NCBI GenBank assembly: GCA_034401795.1
Contig: CM067365.1
Coordinates: 10,308,145 to 10,372,144 of the forward strand
Length of the DNA stretch: 64,000 nt
Reading direction: 5' to 3'
DNA from: Chaetoderma sp. LZ-2023a
Taxonomy: Eukaryota; Mollusca; Caudofoveata; Chaetodermatida; Chaetodermatidae
Shown one piece after another: positions 11,161 through 23,222 of the stretch. Made by a program: the position numbers and the translations under genes. Numbering within the stretch: the first letter of the stretch is position 1; each line of letters begins with the position of its first letter. The notes under the pieces were generated by a model that worked only from the letters and a program-made list of their open reading frames with translations, did no database searches and was not told the DNA's origin.

Positions 11161-11419
11161 GTTCTGGCTCAAGACAAGGATCCAAGAACATCTCAGATCC
11201 ATCACAAACTTCAACAAGAAAGAAAGCTATGACACACCAGTATCCAGGCACTTTAATAAGCAAGGCCACACCAGAGCACACATGAGCTACCGCATCATAC
11301 AAGTGCTCTCCTCAGACCCCTCCGACCCGGAGTCAACCATCTGGCAAAGGGCAAAAGAGTCATACTGGATCCACCAGCTCCACACAATGGAGCCGACTGG
11401 TATCAACTTGGCAGGGTGA
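11160..11419 (+). mobile_element. Fragment of a Penelope-like element: end of the GIY-YIG endonuclease
   Basis: The frame ending at 11419 contains RIQEHLRSI, then DTPVSRHFNKQGH, then ESYWIHQL and a closing EPTGINLAG. This order (basic helix with H, TPV.RHFN..GH, E.YWI..L, P.GIN) is the familiar C-terminal part of GIY-YIG domains at the end of Penelope-like retroelement proteins. Only the end of the element is present and its upstream side is occupied by a T2 repeat. It is a fossil fragment. Confidence 0.55.
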
Positions 11420-11646
11420 AGGCCCGCCCCTTAACACAGATATCGGAGAAAATAACCTATACCTGTGGACGTTGTTATTACCCTCTTAAACCTTTGACGG
11501 GCCAACACCTATTCTACCCCCTTTCATCAAACACTCTGAGTCTTTAATCCCTCCTTGACCACTTATAACGTCAACTGATGACGTACGACCCTTTCATAAC
11601 TAGGTGATGTCATAAACGTCCCCAGCAACACATACACTAGTCCACA

Positions 11647-11946
11647 ATGGAGCGCCATACGTGTACAAAGTGCAGAAAAAACTACGCGGACACAGGCGGT
11701 TTACGACGCCACAAGAAAACTCATACAGGCGAGACAAACTGGCACTGTATCTCCTGTGGGGATAACTTCAAATTCTCCAGGCTTGAATACATGAAAAAAC
11801 ATCTGAGAAGAGCCCACGGTAAGAGCGACAGCTCTATCACATCCCTGCTGGTCTCCGCAGAGATCGGCCATGGGGGAGTAAGAACTGTCGCCCCTGGGCC
11901 CCCAATCAAGCAGATCAGGATGAAAACCAAATATCACATTGCATAA
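11647..11946 (+). CDS. Small open frame with two C2H2 zinc fingers
   Basis: A 99-codon frame beginning MERHTCTKCRKNYADTGG. Residues about 6-26 form a classic C2H2 finger (C-x2-C-x12-H-x3-H) followed by a TGE-type linker, and a second finger (CISCGDNF to HLRRAH, with a slightly longer spacing before the first His) follows at about 34-57. The last 40 residues are low in pattern. It could be a nucleic-acid-binding protein, the remains of a transposon accessory protein, or an exon of a larger gene. It follows a Penelope-type GIY-YIG fragment by 228 bp on the same strand and precedes a 315 bp MITE, so a mobile-element origin is likely but unproven. The 5' flank shows no evident promoter. Confidence 0.45.
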   Translation: MERHTCTKCRKNYADTGGLRRHKKTHTGETNWHCISCGDNFKFSRLEYMKKHLRRAHGKSDSSITSLLVSAEIGHGGVRTVAPGPPIKQIRMKTKYHIA

Positions 11947-12199
11947 TAGCGCAAGCCTAATTTGAAGCCCTTTTGTTTCCCCTGCATAAGTCTTGGGAAA
12001 GTAGTGCTGAGCTGTGGGTGAATCTTTTTGGACATCCCTGTAGTGCTTCTGACTAGTCACTTTGAAGTCTTTTGTTTTACTTACATATATGTTGGTAGGG
12101 GGGATGCTACTTCTTCTGTGAGAAGAATTACCTTTGACATGGAAGGCAGGATTATCTCTAGTTGGAGATTGGCTCCACCTATATTTTGCTTATTAATTT

Positions 12200-12514
12200 A
12201 AACTGGTAAAACGTGATAAGCCATGACGCTGAAGTATACCCGATGCTTGACTTCGGTTGGAGGAGGAAAGTCAGATGCCTGACACTGGTGCACTCAGTGC
12301 CTCCTATTTATAGTCCACAGGGACCCAGTAGGGTTACTGGGTCCCTACCACTGAGCATGTGCACCATGCTCACTGGTTAGCTGCACCCCGAATTCAGGGT
12401 CCCTGCTGTTGAGCATGTCCGTGCACATGCTCACTGATTGTTCTTAGCTGGCCCCTGAATCAGGGTCCCTGCTACTGAGCTCAGTAGCAGGGACGTATCA
12501 CGTTTTACCAGTTT
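12200..12514. mobile_element. 315 bp MITE with 19 bp perfect inverted ends
   Basis: AAACTGGTAAAACGTGATA at 12200-12218 and its exact inverse at 12496-12514. The interior holds two diverged copies of a hairpin-rich motif (gagcatgtgcaccatgctca and gtgcacatgctcactga) plus cagggtccctgct repeats. No clear target duplication; no coding capacity. Confidence 0.75.
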
Positions 12515-12522
12515 GGATAAGA

Positions 12523-12945
12523 TTAACCCTTTCACCAACAAATCCAGGAAAACGTATATCTTTACAATATAAACTTATTCAGTTGAATGTCAGTCCAGAA
12601 CTAGTTCACGACGGCACTACCACAGCATTATTTCAAATTTCATTAATCATAATCTATGTTTTGCTCTAATATGATATCATAATTGATATATATGATTATT
12701 GACTTAACAAAATCGCATTTGTAACATAGGGTCTGCAATTTTCTTCCATGGTAAATATTTGACGCGGCAAATTAAGTTTTTTTACCATGGCATTGCTAAT
12801 TACTGTGGCATTAATCTTGAGGGCTGATATTTTGAAATTAATTTGAATAGAAGCTGTTGATGAGCTTCCAGTCAAATAAATTTCGAACTTTTTGACAGTT
12901 TTCCTTGAAAATGAGAGATGGGAAATTCACCGTTGATAGTGTTAA
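12523..12945. mobile_element. T1-like element, long internal region
   Basis: TTAACCCTTTCACCAACAAA at left and accgttgatagtGTTAA at right; a T1 palindromic centre lies at about 12833-12890. The interior is about 200 bp longer than in other T1 copies, so another sequence has been inserted. Confidence 0.55.
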
Positions 12946-13529
12946 AGTCACCAGGTGTTTATGAATGATGATATGCGTGTGGAAGACTTGAGCAGTAACC
13001 AAGCATGATGATATAATCACTCAGATGACAATCATATGCGTGCTTGTGCACACCTGGTGGCGTGGTTGGGGGTGGCGATGGGGGGTGAGAGATAGATGCA
13101 CAAACACAGGTGATGTTGAAAATCAACTGCGAAAATGTGTTTTGATCTCGGTAACTGTTGGTTTAGGATTTTTTGGGATTTTCTTGATTTTTTTCGGATC
13201 ACACCCGAAGTTGTGCAATCTTAGTGCACTAGCTGTCTCACCATTTGCTGTGTTAAGCCAAATCAGATTAGTAGTTCCCAAGAATCCCCAAATCCAGATT
13301 TTGATCCGATCCAGATAATTTTATCTCAATTCATGACCAAAGTCTGGAACGCCTCATGCATGGTAGTAGTTGTTTCATTGTGTTAGAATTTGAGCCAAAT
13401 AGTAGTTTTTTTAGATACAGCCCAAATGAAAGTCTGTGGGTGTATCACGTAGGCCTAGGATAAGGTCAGTAATGGGACAGCGATACACATGGATAGGTTG
13501 CGGCAGATGGATGGATATTAACCGATTTT

Positions 13530-14066
13530 CTTATAATCTTCCTCAAAATCCAAGATGGCCGCCTGAAAATTGGGCCAATCATAATTCTATGAAGGCTACT
13601 GCCATAGGATTGTTCCAGCCTAAATAGACCAATCAAAATTTGTATACAAGTTTGGAAGCGTATGACCATGACGGACCATGATCCGTCCACCAAAATTTGG
13701 TAGAAATCTGCCAAACGATTAATGAAGAGTAGCATTTTAAAGGAGTTCCTGTCAATTTTCGAAAGATCTCAAAAATTCAGCAAACAAAATTCTAGATAGA
13801 AGTTTGGAAGTTTATGACCATAGGATACTGCCAGCATAGTTCGGTTGTAGGCTTATAACTGATTTCCCAAAACTGTCGGAAAATCCCAGATGGCCACTGG
13901 AAAAATTGACCAATCAAGATTCTTTATACAAGCTCGGAAGCCTTAAACACCATACGGGCACGACATCCAAATTAGGTTGAAATCTGCCTAACTTAGGGGT
14001 AGATGCATTTTACAGCAAAAGGATGATGGATGTTCACTATACTATAAGCTCACTTGCCCTTTCAGA
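13530..14066 (+). mobile_element. Element H subfamily fragment
   Basis: Repeated aaaatccaagatggccgcct, ccaatcaaaattt, tgaccataggat blocks of about 150 bp, ending gatgatggatgttcactata and ctataagctcacttgcc. The end is intermediate in sequence between the element H tail and the 39 bp minisatellite unit at 29481-32995. Confidence 0.6.
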
Positions 14067-14224
14067 TGCAGATATTAGATGGCTAGCAGTCTGAGAACAT
14101 TTTCAATAGATTTGTTTTAAATCGGTCAACAGATAACAGATAATGATGACTGAATATTTCACTATTGATTCCAATGGCAAAATTGGTGTTTTACCTATAT
14201 TACACCGAAACTAGGTCAGACTGT

Positions 14225-14880
14225 CTTACCAGTAGTTCTTAGATGGGTGGTAGCTTTTGCATATAAGTAACTACCCACCAAATTTGGTATGTGAGTTTGA
14301 AACAATGACAGGGATATTGTAATCACCTGCATCCATCTGTCTGTCCATCCCTCCTTCACGCTATCGCCTCCTAAACCGTTGGGTGGAATTCAACTAAATT
14401 TGGTATGGTGTTTACCCATATGACTGCGCTTTGCAAGACGATATTTATATTCGGCCCCACCAGGGGGCGTGGGTCAAAAGCGCAAATATCCTAAAAACTG
14501 TCCGTCCCGCTATCTCAACCAAATTTAGACCCATGTGATTGCACTTTGCAAGATAACATTTAGATTTGGCTCGGTCCCATGGGGGTCAGGGGACGGGGTC
14601 AAAAGTAAAGAAAATTCAAACAACTTTAATATGTGTGTTACCCATATATTGATTGTGTGACAACATTTATGTTAGGCTCCACCCCAAAGGGGTGGGGAAG
14701 TGCTCAAAATGCCAAGAAATGGACTGTAATGCAACTCTTCTGAGACCGGTGGTCGGAATTCAAACAAATTTGGTAGGCGAGTTATGTATATGTTTATGGA
14801 GTGCAAGAGGACATTTTCATTTGGCTCTGCCCGATGGGTGGGATGAGGTGGGGGTCAAGGCAAATCGGTGAACGTGGGGA
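14225..14880 (+). repeat. Unclassified repeat with 110-160 bp internal units
   Basis: Reiterated caaatttggtatg, acccatatgattgcgctttg, caagataacatttagatttg, and ggctccaccccat blocks, about four times. No convincing frame. Confidence 0.5.
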
Positions 14881-14949
14881 TTTGCGATGACGCATCATCG
14901 ATCAAGCAATCTAGTATTATGCTTGAAGCACCTCCAGAGGAAGGGTTGG

Positions 14950-15278
14950 CGGTCAGTCAATCATTTGACATCATAATCATGCAACTATGTGACATGTAGG
15001 CTAACATCATAATCAGTATGTCATGAATGACACAATTTACTCCATCATAAATGCTTAATAGTCCGTCAGGTCGTGTGAATTGTATGTCTACTATTTAAAA
15101 AAAATTCTGTTGAAGCGCCCAGTCAAATTAGTTTCAAAATATTCAACAGCTTAGCTGTTTAGTTATCTGGATACTGAGATTCAAAAATTACAGAGATCAA
15201 TCGGGCAAAGCGTGGGTGGAGCTTAGCTACTAGCTAGACATGGGCAGAGCACAGCTAAAACTGGATTGTTCCATTGAT
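14950..15278. mobile_element. Element A copy, opposite orientation
   Basis: Modules appear as in 49505-49885: gacatcataatc … cttaatagtccgtcagg, half of the palindromic core (agtcaaattagtttcaaaat plus attcaacag), then agagatcaatcgg … agcacagctaaaactggatt. Confidence 0.65.
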
Positions 15279-15679
15279 AAGAGGAACATAATCGGCCAAA
15301 ATTTATTTGAATCCAATAACAACTCACATGCAAGAAATAAACATCCTCTCTTGGTGTCGCTATCAACTAGACATTCACAAACTGAACATAAAACAGTACT
15401 TTTACAATAAACTTACCAATGTCTTCTGTTTAATCCACGTACGTATAATCTCTTATGAGATTTACCCAGGCTCCAATACAACGCGATCTTGAACATACAT
15501 TACTATACAATCCTCCTAAGCGTATGTGTATATCGAGTACATTACTAGGCAGTTCAATAAATCCATAAATGCCCATCAAATAACCATCCGCTCATAAACT
15601 GCTGATGCTAAAATCCACTGTTGTAATACTACTAATCACAATAACACACATTTATTTGACTTAAATAAAACAATTTCTC

Positions 15680-15770
15680 AATATTTTGAAACAATTTTAC
15701 TGGTTATTGTTACTGGCTAAGGTACCAACCTTTAGTAAAATTTATTTCAAAATTATGTTCAGTATTTCAA
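15680..15770. repeat. Isolated palindromic core
   Basis: Inverted arms caatattttgaaacaatttt and aaaatttatttcaaaattat around ggttattgttactggct. No TTAA-type termini seen nearby. Confidence 0.45.
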
Positions 15771-15942
15771 GTATACTTGTATGGCAAATACTTGTACGTT
15801 CTCAATAATATTGGAAGCGTTAAATGGTTTACTCCAGTTTTCAGTTATGCGGGGTGTCTATGATTGTGCAGTGTCTGCATCACTCATACAGGCTGTAGTT
15901 AGATCAGGACCATGTCTTACTGCTGCAACATGAGTCACACGC

Positions 15943-16145
15943 TTAACCTTCTACACTCATAAATCACCGAAAAAGATATACTCTTTATGATATATAAAAC
16001 TTATTCTATTGAATATTTTGAAATTAATTTGACTGGAAGCCTTCGACGGCTTCCAGTTAAATTAATTTCAAAATATTCAATAGTTTTCCAGTTGTATGGT
16101 TGCCTTGGAAATGAGATATGGGGAATTCATCGGTAAAAGTGTTAA
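15943..16145. mobile_element. T1 element
   Basis: TTAACCTTC at left, GAAAGTGTTAA-like right end; almost perfect hairpin aatattttgaaattaatttg plus actggaagcc/ggcttccagt and inverse. Shares its right TTAA with the next T2. Confidence 0.8.
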
Positions 16146-16373
16146 CCCTTTAACACTCATATCCGACAAAAAATGGCTTCTACAGTGGTCTTGAGAAATG
16201 TCCATTTTCAGACCAAGAAGACTATTTTTGAAAATTTACCACTGGAATGACTGGCTCAGTTATCGAGCCAGTCATTCTAATGGTACATTTTTTTTAAATA
16301 GTCTTCTCTTGGTCTACAAATGGACATTTTCTACGAGAAAATTTAAATTTTCTTGAACGAATTCGAGGGTTAA
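16142..16373. mobile_element. T2 element, well preserved
   Basis: TTAACCCTTTAACACTCAT … GAGGGTTAA. Flanks ggcttctacagtggtcttga and tttaaattttcttgaacgaa frame arms gactatttttgaaaatttac and inverse; centre actggctcagttatcgagcc. Nearly the family consensus as judged from the copies here. Confidence 0.85.
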
Positions 16374-16635
16374 ATGGTTGAAACCTACACATGTGTGCAC
16401 ATCAGTTCACATCCCACAGAACAAAGAACTTTACTGTAGACATATAATATACTGATGTGTAAAAATTCCCGCCTTGGACCTACTAGCGGAATAAGTAATG
16501 TATTGGAATATATAGACTACATACAATTATTAATTCCCTTGATTAATCACTAATTGTCTTTGATTTCGGGATAATTGACGCATCAGCTTATTGTTGATTA
16601 TCACACCATAACTTCTTTCACTTACGGTTATTTGA

Positions 16636-16848
16636 GTAACCCTTTAACCTCTGAATTTGTTTTAAAAATTCAATTTTTTCATAGAAAATGTTCATTTGCA
16701 GACCAAGAAGACTATTTTTGAAAAATTCCCACTGGAATGACTGGCTCGGTTACCATTTAAAAAAATATTCTTCTCTTGGTCTGCAAATGGACATTTCTCA
16801 AGACCACTGCAGAAACTGTTTTTGGCTGATATGAGTGTTAAAGGGTTA
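16636..16848. mobile_element. T2 element, inverted orientation
   Basis: TAACCCTTTAACC at left and GTTAAAGGGTTAA at right; the flank ggctgatatgagtgttaaag now lies on the right. Centre shortened. Confidence 0.8.
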
Positions 16849-16894
16849 AACTATTTCAGGTTATTTAAAATTCTACTCACTATAGTAATCAAGA

Positions 16895-17108
16895 GATCCA
16901 TTATTCTAGCTAAGCTCCACCCATATTTTTGCATACAGGTTGGGGTTGAGTTCAAATATACTTTGAACCCTGAATGCTCAGTTCCCATTTTCAAAATATC
17001 AATATATCTAGGTAAGCTGTTGAATATTTTCAAACTAATTTCATTGGTGCTGTTGATGCCTATGACAGCACCAGCGCCAAGTCAAATTAGTTTCAAAATA
17101 TTCACCAG
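16895..17108. mobile_element. Element A partial copy
   Basis: Left module (agctaagctccacccatatt … ttggggttgag), ctaggtaagctgttgaatat and the palindromic core (ctgttgatgcctatgacagc). Its right module is replaced by a T2 element. Confidence 0.6.
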
Positions 17109-17110
17109 AA

Positions 17111-17346
17111 TACCCTTTAACACTCATCCAAGCCAAAAGCGTCTTCTGCAGTGGTCTTGAGAAATGTCCATTTGCAGACCAAGAGATTATTTTTGAAAAT
17201 CTATCCCTGGAATGATTGATTCGATAACCGAGCTAGTCATTCCAGTGATAGAGTTCCAAAAATAGTCTTCTCTTGGCTTGCAAATGGACAGTCAATAAAT
17301 AAATATTTTGATTTGATTTTCCACATTTTATCATTAAAGATTTAAA
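17111..17346. mobile_element. T2 element
   Basis: Left CCCTTTAACACTCAT; hairpin ttgaaaatctatccctggaa … ttccagtgatagagttccaa; right side ends cattaaagatttaaag, a diverged terminus shared with 24722-24957. Confidence 0.7.
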
Positions 17347-17949
17347 GAGGCATTCATTCCCTCACAGATTTAAATCAATTTGGAAATATTATACATTTTT
17401 TGTTGTAATGATACAAACCAATTACTTTACATATTAATTTTTATACACAAAGTTTCGGCCCAGTCGCACATATTTGTTATCACATGTATTTGTAGCTTTT
17501 CTGAAAACTGGTTTGAGCGTAAGAGCTTCTAAATTTATATAAGCATTATGTTTTTTAAACAATCCAATTGGAAATAACTCTGAAATCTAAAATATGTCTA
17601 GACAGTTCTATGGTAAGACATAATACTAGCGCAGTAGGTTATTGAATACATCAAAGAGCTACATGCTGGGAGGACAGAAAGCACAAAACATTATATCATG
17701 ACAACAAAGGAGTATGTTGCATAATAATATGTTTTGTTCATACAAGACAAGCTACCACTAAGTAGCAAGTATTCTGGTTTCTCTGAGAAACAAATATAGA
17801 TTCAATCTTCAGATTTGTTTAAATTTTTTATATTTGTGGAATTTATAATTTGTATCTTCTTGGATATTGACAAGAAATGTGCTTGCAATGCAATTATGAA
17901 GCCCGACTTTACAATGATCTATGAAGCGTGACTTTAAAAATAAAATAAA
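17347..17949. other. AT-rich stretch without recognised feature
   Basis: No palindromic element, array or splice-flanked frame was seen here. Confidence 0.5.
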
Positions 17950-18208
17950 TATAGAATGCTTCTTCTTCTTTTCGTTCGCTGATCATACCACCAGTCCTGT
18001 AAGTGACTGTCGACATGATCATAAGCGTTAAGTGCGTGGATCCATGGTTTATTAGAGTGCGCCGTGCGGCCTGGAACCTCCGTCTTCAGCACTCGAGGTT
18101 TCTGTCAGGGTTACCTCACCCGTACCTCCTTTAGTTGCTTCTTACGACACGCAGAGGATACGGAAGGTGTATTCTAAGCCCCACCTACAGGGCCGAGTAT
18201 AGAATGCT
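17950..18208 (-). mobile_element. SINE with 12 bp target duplication
   Basis: Flanked by TATAGAATGCTT on both sides (about 17950-17961 and 18199-18210). Read on the minus strand it starts ccctgtaggtggggcttaga, contains gcgtcgtaag-like and ggaggttccaggccgcac segments, and ends in a GAA-rich tail (aagaagaagaag). No A-rich tail and no coding sequence. The GGTTCCAGGCC segment is B-box-like, which would suit a Pol III SINE, but the head is not a recognisable tRNA. Confidence 0.8.
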
Positions 18209-18227
18209 TATCAACACACTTATCAAC

Positions 18228-18440
18228 AAGAGGCCTGTGACTCTCAATTGGACAATTAGCATTTAAACCATTTGCATTTAAATAGACATGTTGGATTATT
18301 TCGGGAAACTCCAAGATGACCGCCAAAGAAATTGACCAATCAAAACTCTCATTTGATCTCCTGAAGCATCATAGGATCATTCCACCCAAGTGTGTTTGAA
18401 ATCTAGTCATTGATTTCTCTAACTGGCTTGCCCACGTTTT
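18228..18440 (+). mobile_element. Element H 5' fragment
   Basis: aacaagaggcctgtgactct, cattagcatttaaaccattt, ctccaagatgaccgccaaag, ccaatcaaaactc. Matches the subfamily at 41627-42985 for the first part, then stops. Confidence 0.55.
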
Positions 18441-18737
18441 GGTCAAACATAAATGCTATTATTGAAAATAATTATAACAAATCTGCATTGTGCGATATTT
18501 TATGATAAGCGAAAGTATTTATTTTGAAAACATTGATATTCTGGCCAAATTATTCTTGTCCCGGTGTCAAATGGCACTGGGTTGAATGCCCCAAAAACTT
18601 CGTTTGAAAAAAAATCAATAGCGAATTTAAACATTTTGTTTTCTTTCATCAAAACAAGTCACCAAATAAGTAATATAGATGTAATGCAGTATTTACAGCA
18701 ATTTTTTACATTCACCTGAGTTAATATCACCGGAAAA

Positions 18738-19802
18738 TGATAATGCATGTTGTCATGATAATGCATGTTTATGTGATATAATGCATGTTGCTGTGATAAT
18801 GCATATTGTCATGATAATGCATGTTTATGTGATAATACATGTTGCTGTGATAATGCATGTTTATGTGATATAATCCATGTTATCATGATAAAGCATGTTT
18901 ATGTGATAATGCATGTTGCTGTGATAATGCATGTTGCTGTGATAATGCATGTTGTCATGATTGTGCATGTTTATGTGATAATGCGCGTTGCTGTGATAAT
19001 GCATGTTGTCATGATTGTGCATGTTTATGTGATAATGCACGTTGCTGTGATAATGCATGTTGCTGTGATAATGCATGGTGTCATGATAATGCATGTTGTC
19101 ATGATAATGCGTGTTTATGTGATATAATGCATGTTGCTATGATATTGCATGTTGCTGTGATAATGCATGTTGCTGTGATAATGCATGTTGTCATGATTGT
19201 GCATGTTTATGTGATAATGCACATTGCTGTGATAATGCATGTTGTCATGATTGTGCATGTTTATGTGATAATGTGATAATGCACATTACTGTGATAATGC
19301 ATGTTGCTGTGATAATGCATGCTGTCATGATAATGCATGTTTATATGATAATGCATGTTGTCATGATAATGCAGGTTTTTTTTGGTGATAATGCATGTTG
19401 CGCTGACAATGCATGTTGGCATGATAATGCATGTTTATGTGATAATGCATGTTGCTGTGATAATGCATGTTGTCATGGTAATGCATGTTTATGTGATAAT
19501 ATTGTCATGATAATGCATGTTGCTGTGCTAATGCATGTTGTCATGATAATGCATGTTTATGTGATAATGCATGTTCCTGTCATAATGCATGTTGTCGTGA
19601 CAATGCATGTTGTCACGATAATGCATGTTTATGTGATAATACATGTTGTTGTGATAATGCATGTTTCTGTGATAATGCATGTTGCTGTGATAATGCATGT
19701 TGCCATGATATGTTGCTGTGATAATGCATGTTGCTGTGATAGTGTGTGTTGCTGTGACAACGCATATTGCCATGATAATGCATGGTTATGTGATAATACA
19801 TC
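18738..19802. repeat. 18 bp minisatellite, array 1
   Basis: About 59 units of gataatgcatgttgctgt with alternating variants (…ttgtcat, …tttatgt). Each unit carries ATGCAT and TGCATG. Long open frames on both strands follow from the 6-codon period. Confidence 0.95.
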
Positions 19803-20179
19803 ACTGCCCGTGTGAAATAAAATGCAAGTTAACTTGGATTAAATGCTTAGCATCGGTAACCTTACATGGAAACAGAGTTACCAGTTTTGGTATAGCTTTT
19901 TCAGTTCTATAGACATAATGCAGTGCTCATGACTTTCTAAACAATATGGTACATTAACAATCTCTGTCTATAAGAATAACAGACAAATCAGTCAGAACCC
20001 CATACATTGTTAATGTCTGGCTGAACTTGTATTTATTATTGAGTATTACATGTAACTCAACTACCATGAAGGTGATTTTGCTTTTCAAGCATACCAGTGT
20101 ATATTTATATATAATCTCTGTGTGGCAGCATTTATGTGTACGTGCATGCATTTTATGTTAATGTCTAACCTATTTCAAA

Positions 20180-20515
20180 AGCTAGGATTAGCTGGGATTT
20201 GCTTGAAGTTCTAGATAGCTGGGACTTTCTGGAATAAAATCCAAGCTAGGTGGGATTTTCTTGAACGTTCAAGCAAGCTGGGATTTTCTTGAATGTTCAA
20301 GTTAGCTGGGATTTTCTTGAATGTTCAAGTTAGCTCAGATTTTCTTGAATGCTCAAGCTTTCTGGAATTTTCTTGGATTTTACATTAACTAGGCCTTTCT
20401 TGGATTTTCTTGAAGCTATTCCAAGTTATTAAAAGCTTGGATTAGCTGGGAATAGCTGGTATATTCAAGCTCCACAGAACTTGGATATTCATGAATATCC
20501 AAGCTTTTTTTGGCC
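20180..20515. repeat. About 28 bp minisatellite between the two 18 bp arrays
   Basis: About ten decayed units of agctgggattttcttgaatg plus ttcaagtt. Ends in an inverted motif cttggatattcatgaatatc. Confidence 0.75.
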
Positions 20516-20520
20516 AGGCG

Positions 20521-22000
20521 TTGCTGTGATAATGCATATTGCTGTGATAATGCATATTGTCATGATAATGCATGTTTATGTGATAATGTAAGTTATTGTG
20601 ATAATGCATGTTGCTGCGACAATGCATGCTGTCATGATAATGCACGTTTATGTGATAATGCATGTTGCTGTGATAATGCATGTTGTCATGATAATGCATG
20701 TTTCTGTGATAATGCATGCTTATGTGATAATGCATGTTGCTGTGTTAATGCATGTTGTCATGATAATGCATGTTGCTGTGATAATGCATGTTGTTGTGAC
20801 AATGCATGCTGTCATGATAATGCATGTTTATGTAATAATGCATGTTGTTGTGGTAATGCGTGTTGCTGTGACAATGCATGTTGTCATGATAATGCATGTT
20901 TCTGTGATAATGCATGTTGCTGTGATAGTGCATGTTGCTGTGATAGTGCATGTTGCCATGATATGTTGCTGTGATAGTGTATGTTGTCATGGTAGTGCAT
21001 GTTGCTGTAATAATGCATGTTGCCATGATATGTTGCTGAGATAATGCATGTTGCTGTGATAGTGTGTGTTGCTGTTATAACGCATATTGCCATGATAGTG
21101 CACGTTGCTGTGATAATGTATGTTGCCATGATATGTTGCTGTCATAGTGTATGTTGCTATGCATGTTGCTGTGACAATGAATGTTGTCATGGTAGTGCAT
21201 GTTGATATGATATTGCATGTTGCTGCGATAATGCATGTTGCAGTGAGAACATGTTGCTGTCAATGTGATAATACATGTGGCTGTGATAATGCATGTTGTC
21301 ATGATAGTGCATGTTGCTGTGATAATGCATGTTCTTATGATATGTTGCTGTGATAATGCATGTTGCTGTGATAATGCATGTTGCAGTGATAATGCATGTT
21401 GCAGTGATAACCTGTTGCTGTGAATGTGATAGTGCATGTTGCGGTGATAATGCATGTTGTCATGATAGTGCATGCTACTGTGATAGTGCATGTTGCCGTG
21501 ATAATGCATGTTGTCATGATAGTGCATGTTGCTGTGATAGTGCATGTTTCTGTGACAGCGCATGTTGTCATGATAGTACATGTTGCTGTGATAGTGCATG
21601 TTGCTGTGATAATGCATGCTGTCATGATAGTGCATGTTGCTGTGATAGTGCATGTTTCTGTGACAGTGCATGTTGTCATGATAGTACATGTTGCTGTAAT
21701 AATGCATGTTGTCATGCCAGTGCATGTTGCTGTGATAGTGCATGTTGCTGTGACAGTGCATGTTGTCATGATAGTGCATGTTGCTGTGACAGTGCATGTT
21801 GTCATGATAGTGCATGTTGCTGTGACAGTGCATGTTGTCAGGAAAGTGCATCTTGCTGTGACAGTGCATGTTGCTGTGACAGTGCATGTTGTCATGATAG
21901 TGCATGTTGCTGTGACAGTGCATGTTGTCATGATAGTCCATGTTGCTGTGATAGTGCATGTTGCTGTGATAATGCATGTTATCATGATAGTGCATGTTGC
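20521..22000. repeat. 18 bp minisatellite, array 2
   Basis: About 82 units of the same 18-mer as array 1. The left part is mostly gataatgcatg…, the right part (from about 21420) mostly gatagtgcatg…, showing block-wise homogenisation. Bounded on the right by a T3 fragment. Confidence 0.95.
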
Positions 22001-22113
22001 CAACAACACCTTTCCGTCAAATATATTTTCATACTATGCAACAGGTCCAGAGTTATTGTCCATTGAAATTAGTGTCTGGTGGCTTGCAACATTCAGACAG
22101 TTAAGAGTGATAA
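22000..22113. mobile_element. T3 element, right half
   Basis: ccaacaacacctttccgtca … caggtccagagttattgtcc, attgaaattagtgtctggtg, ending cagacaGTTAA. The left half is missing at the array junction. Confidence 0.6.
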
Positions 22114-22717
22114 ATCAACAATAATTTGCAACAAACCATGCTTTACTTTTATGTTAAATATGCTTTCATCTGGAACACACGCACACACGGACGCACGAAC
22201 GCACACACACACACACACGCACACACACACAGCGTATGGTCATTAGCATAGATGCTAAGGCAGACAAGGTAATGGCCTAACAGTGCTGTTGATCACTAGA
22301 TGTGGAGGTGGGGGTGACCGCGCCATGAGCGCATGATGAGTCACCATGCAGCCCACCTCCAGACTAAATTATGGCATTATCTCTTTATACCAACAGCCAC
22401 TTTGTTGAAGAGTGCTAGGACGCAATCAGTGAAAGCCGCTGTTATAGTTTGGTCAATACTTGTTGGTGCTGAGCTAAATGCATAATCCGCAATGCCAATT
22501 CCACCAAAATGTAGCATTATCAATCAATCACGTTTATGACCCTTAAGTTAGTGTTTTATACAGAGATCCCAACTGAGAGGTCTTGCCGTACCTTGCAGAT
22601 GGATGAAACATGTGTTTATTTTGAAAATCGTTTTGCTTAAGGTTGTTGTTGTTGTCTTGGATCATCATGGGTGTGCAAAGAGTTGAGGAGCAATAATTCA
22701 GAAATAAAGTTCAATAG

Positions 22718-23022
22718 GATATCAGTGGTGCACTGACTGAGTATTGACATCGGTGGTGCACTGACGGAGTATTGATGGAGCATTGATGTCAGTGGTATAC
22801 TGACGGAGTCACCACTGACATAGTATTGGTGTCAGGTGGTACACGGATGGAATATTGATATTAGTGATGCACTGACAGGGTATTGATACCAGATGTACAA
22901 TGATGGCTCATTGACGTCAGTGGTGCACCGACAGGGTATTGATGCCAGTTTTACATGAAGTTTTGACATCAGTGGGACTGTGACTGACAGAGTATTGACG
23001 TTAGTGGTAGAATGATGGGGTA
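22718..23022. repeat. About 28 bp degenerate minisatellite
   Basis: About eleven units of tcagtggtgcactgacggag plus tattgaca, with frequent indels. Confidence 0.85.
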
Positions 23023-23222
23023 TTGGCAAACATTTTGAGACTGCATATTTGTGGGCATTTTTGACATTACGAATGCTATTAGTCGTAGTTCAAATTATGC
23101 TACTGTGACGTAGACTTTATTATAAGCCAGGGATGAGCACACTACGTTCCAGTTTTCTAGGTAACTACAAAGAACAACTTGCTGTCATTATAATTAGGAT
23201 CATCTACTGACTTCCAATATAA

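Noticed and set aside
15415-15490. Minus-strand exon ending ACATTG|gtaagt
   Set aside because: Donor is good but the upstream acceptor has no pyrimidine tract and the peptide shows no pattern.
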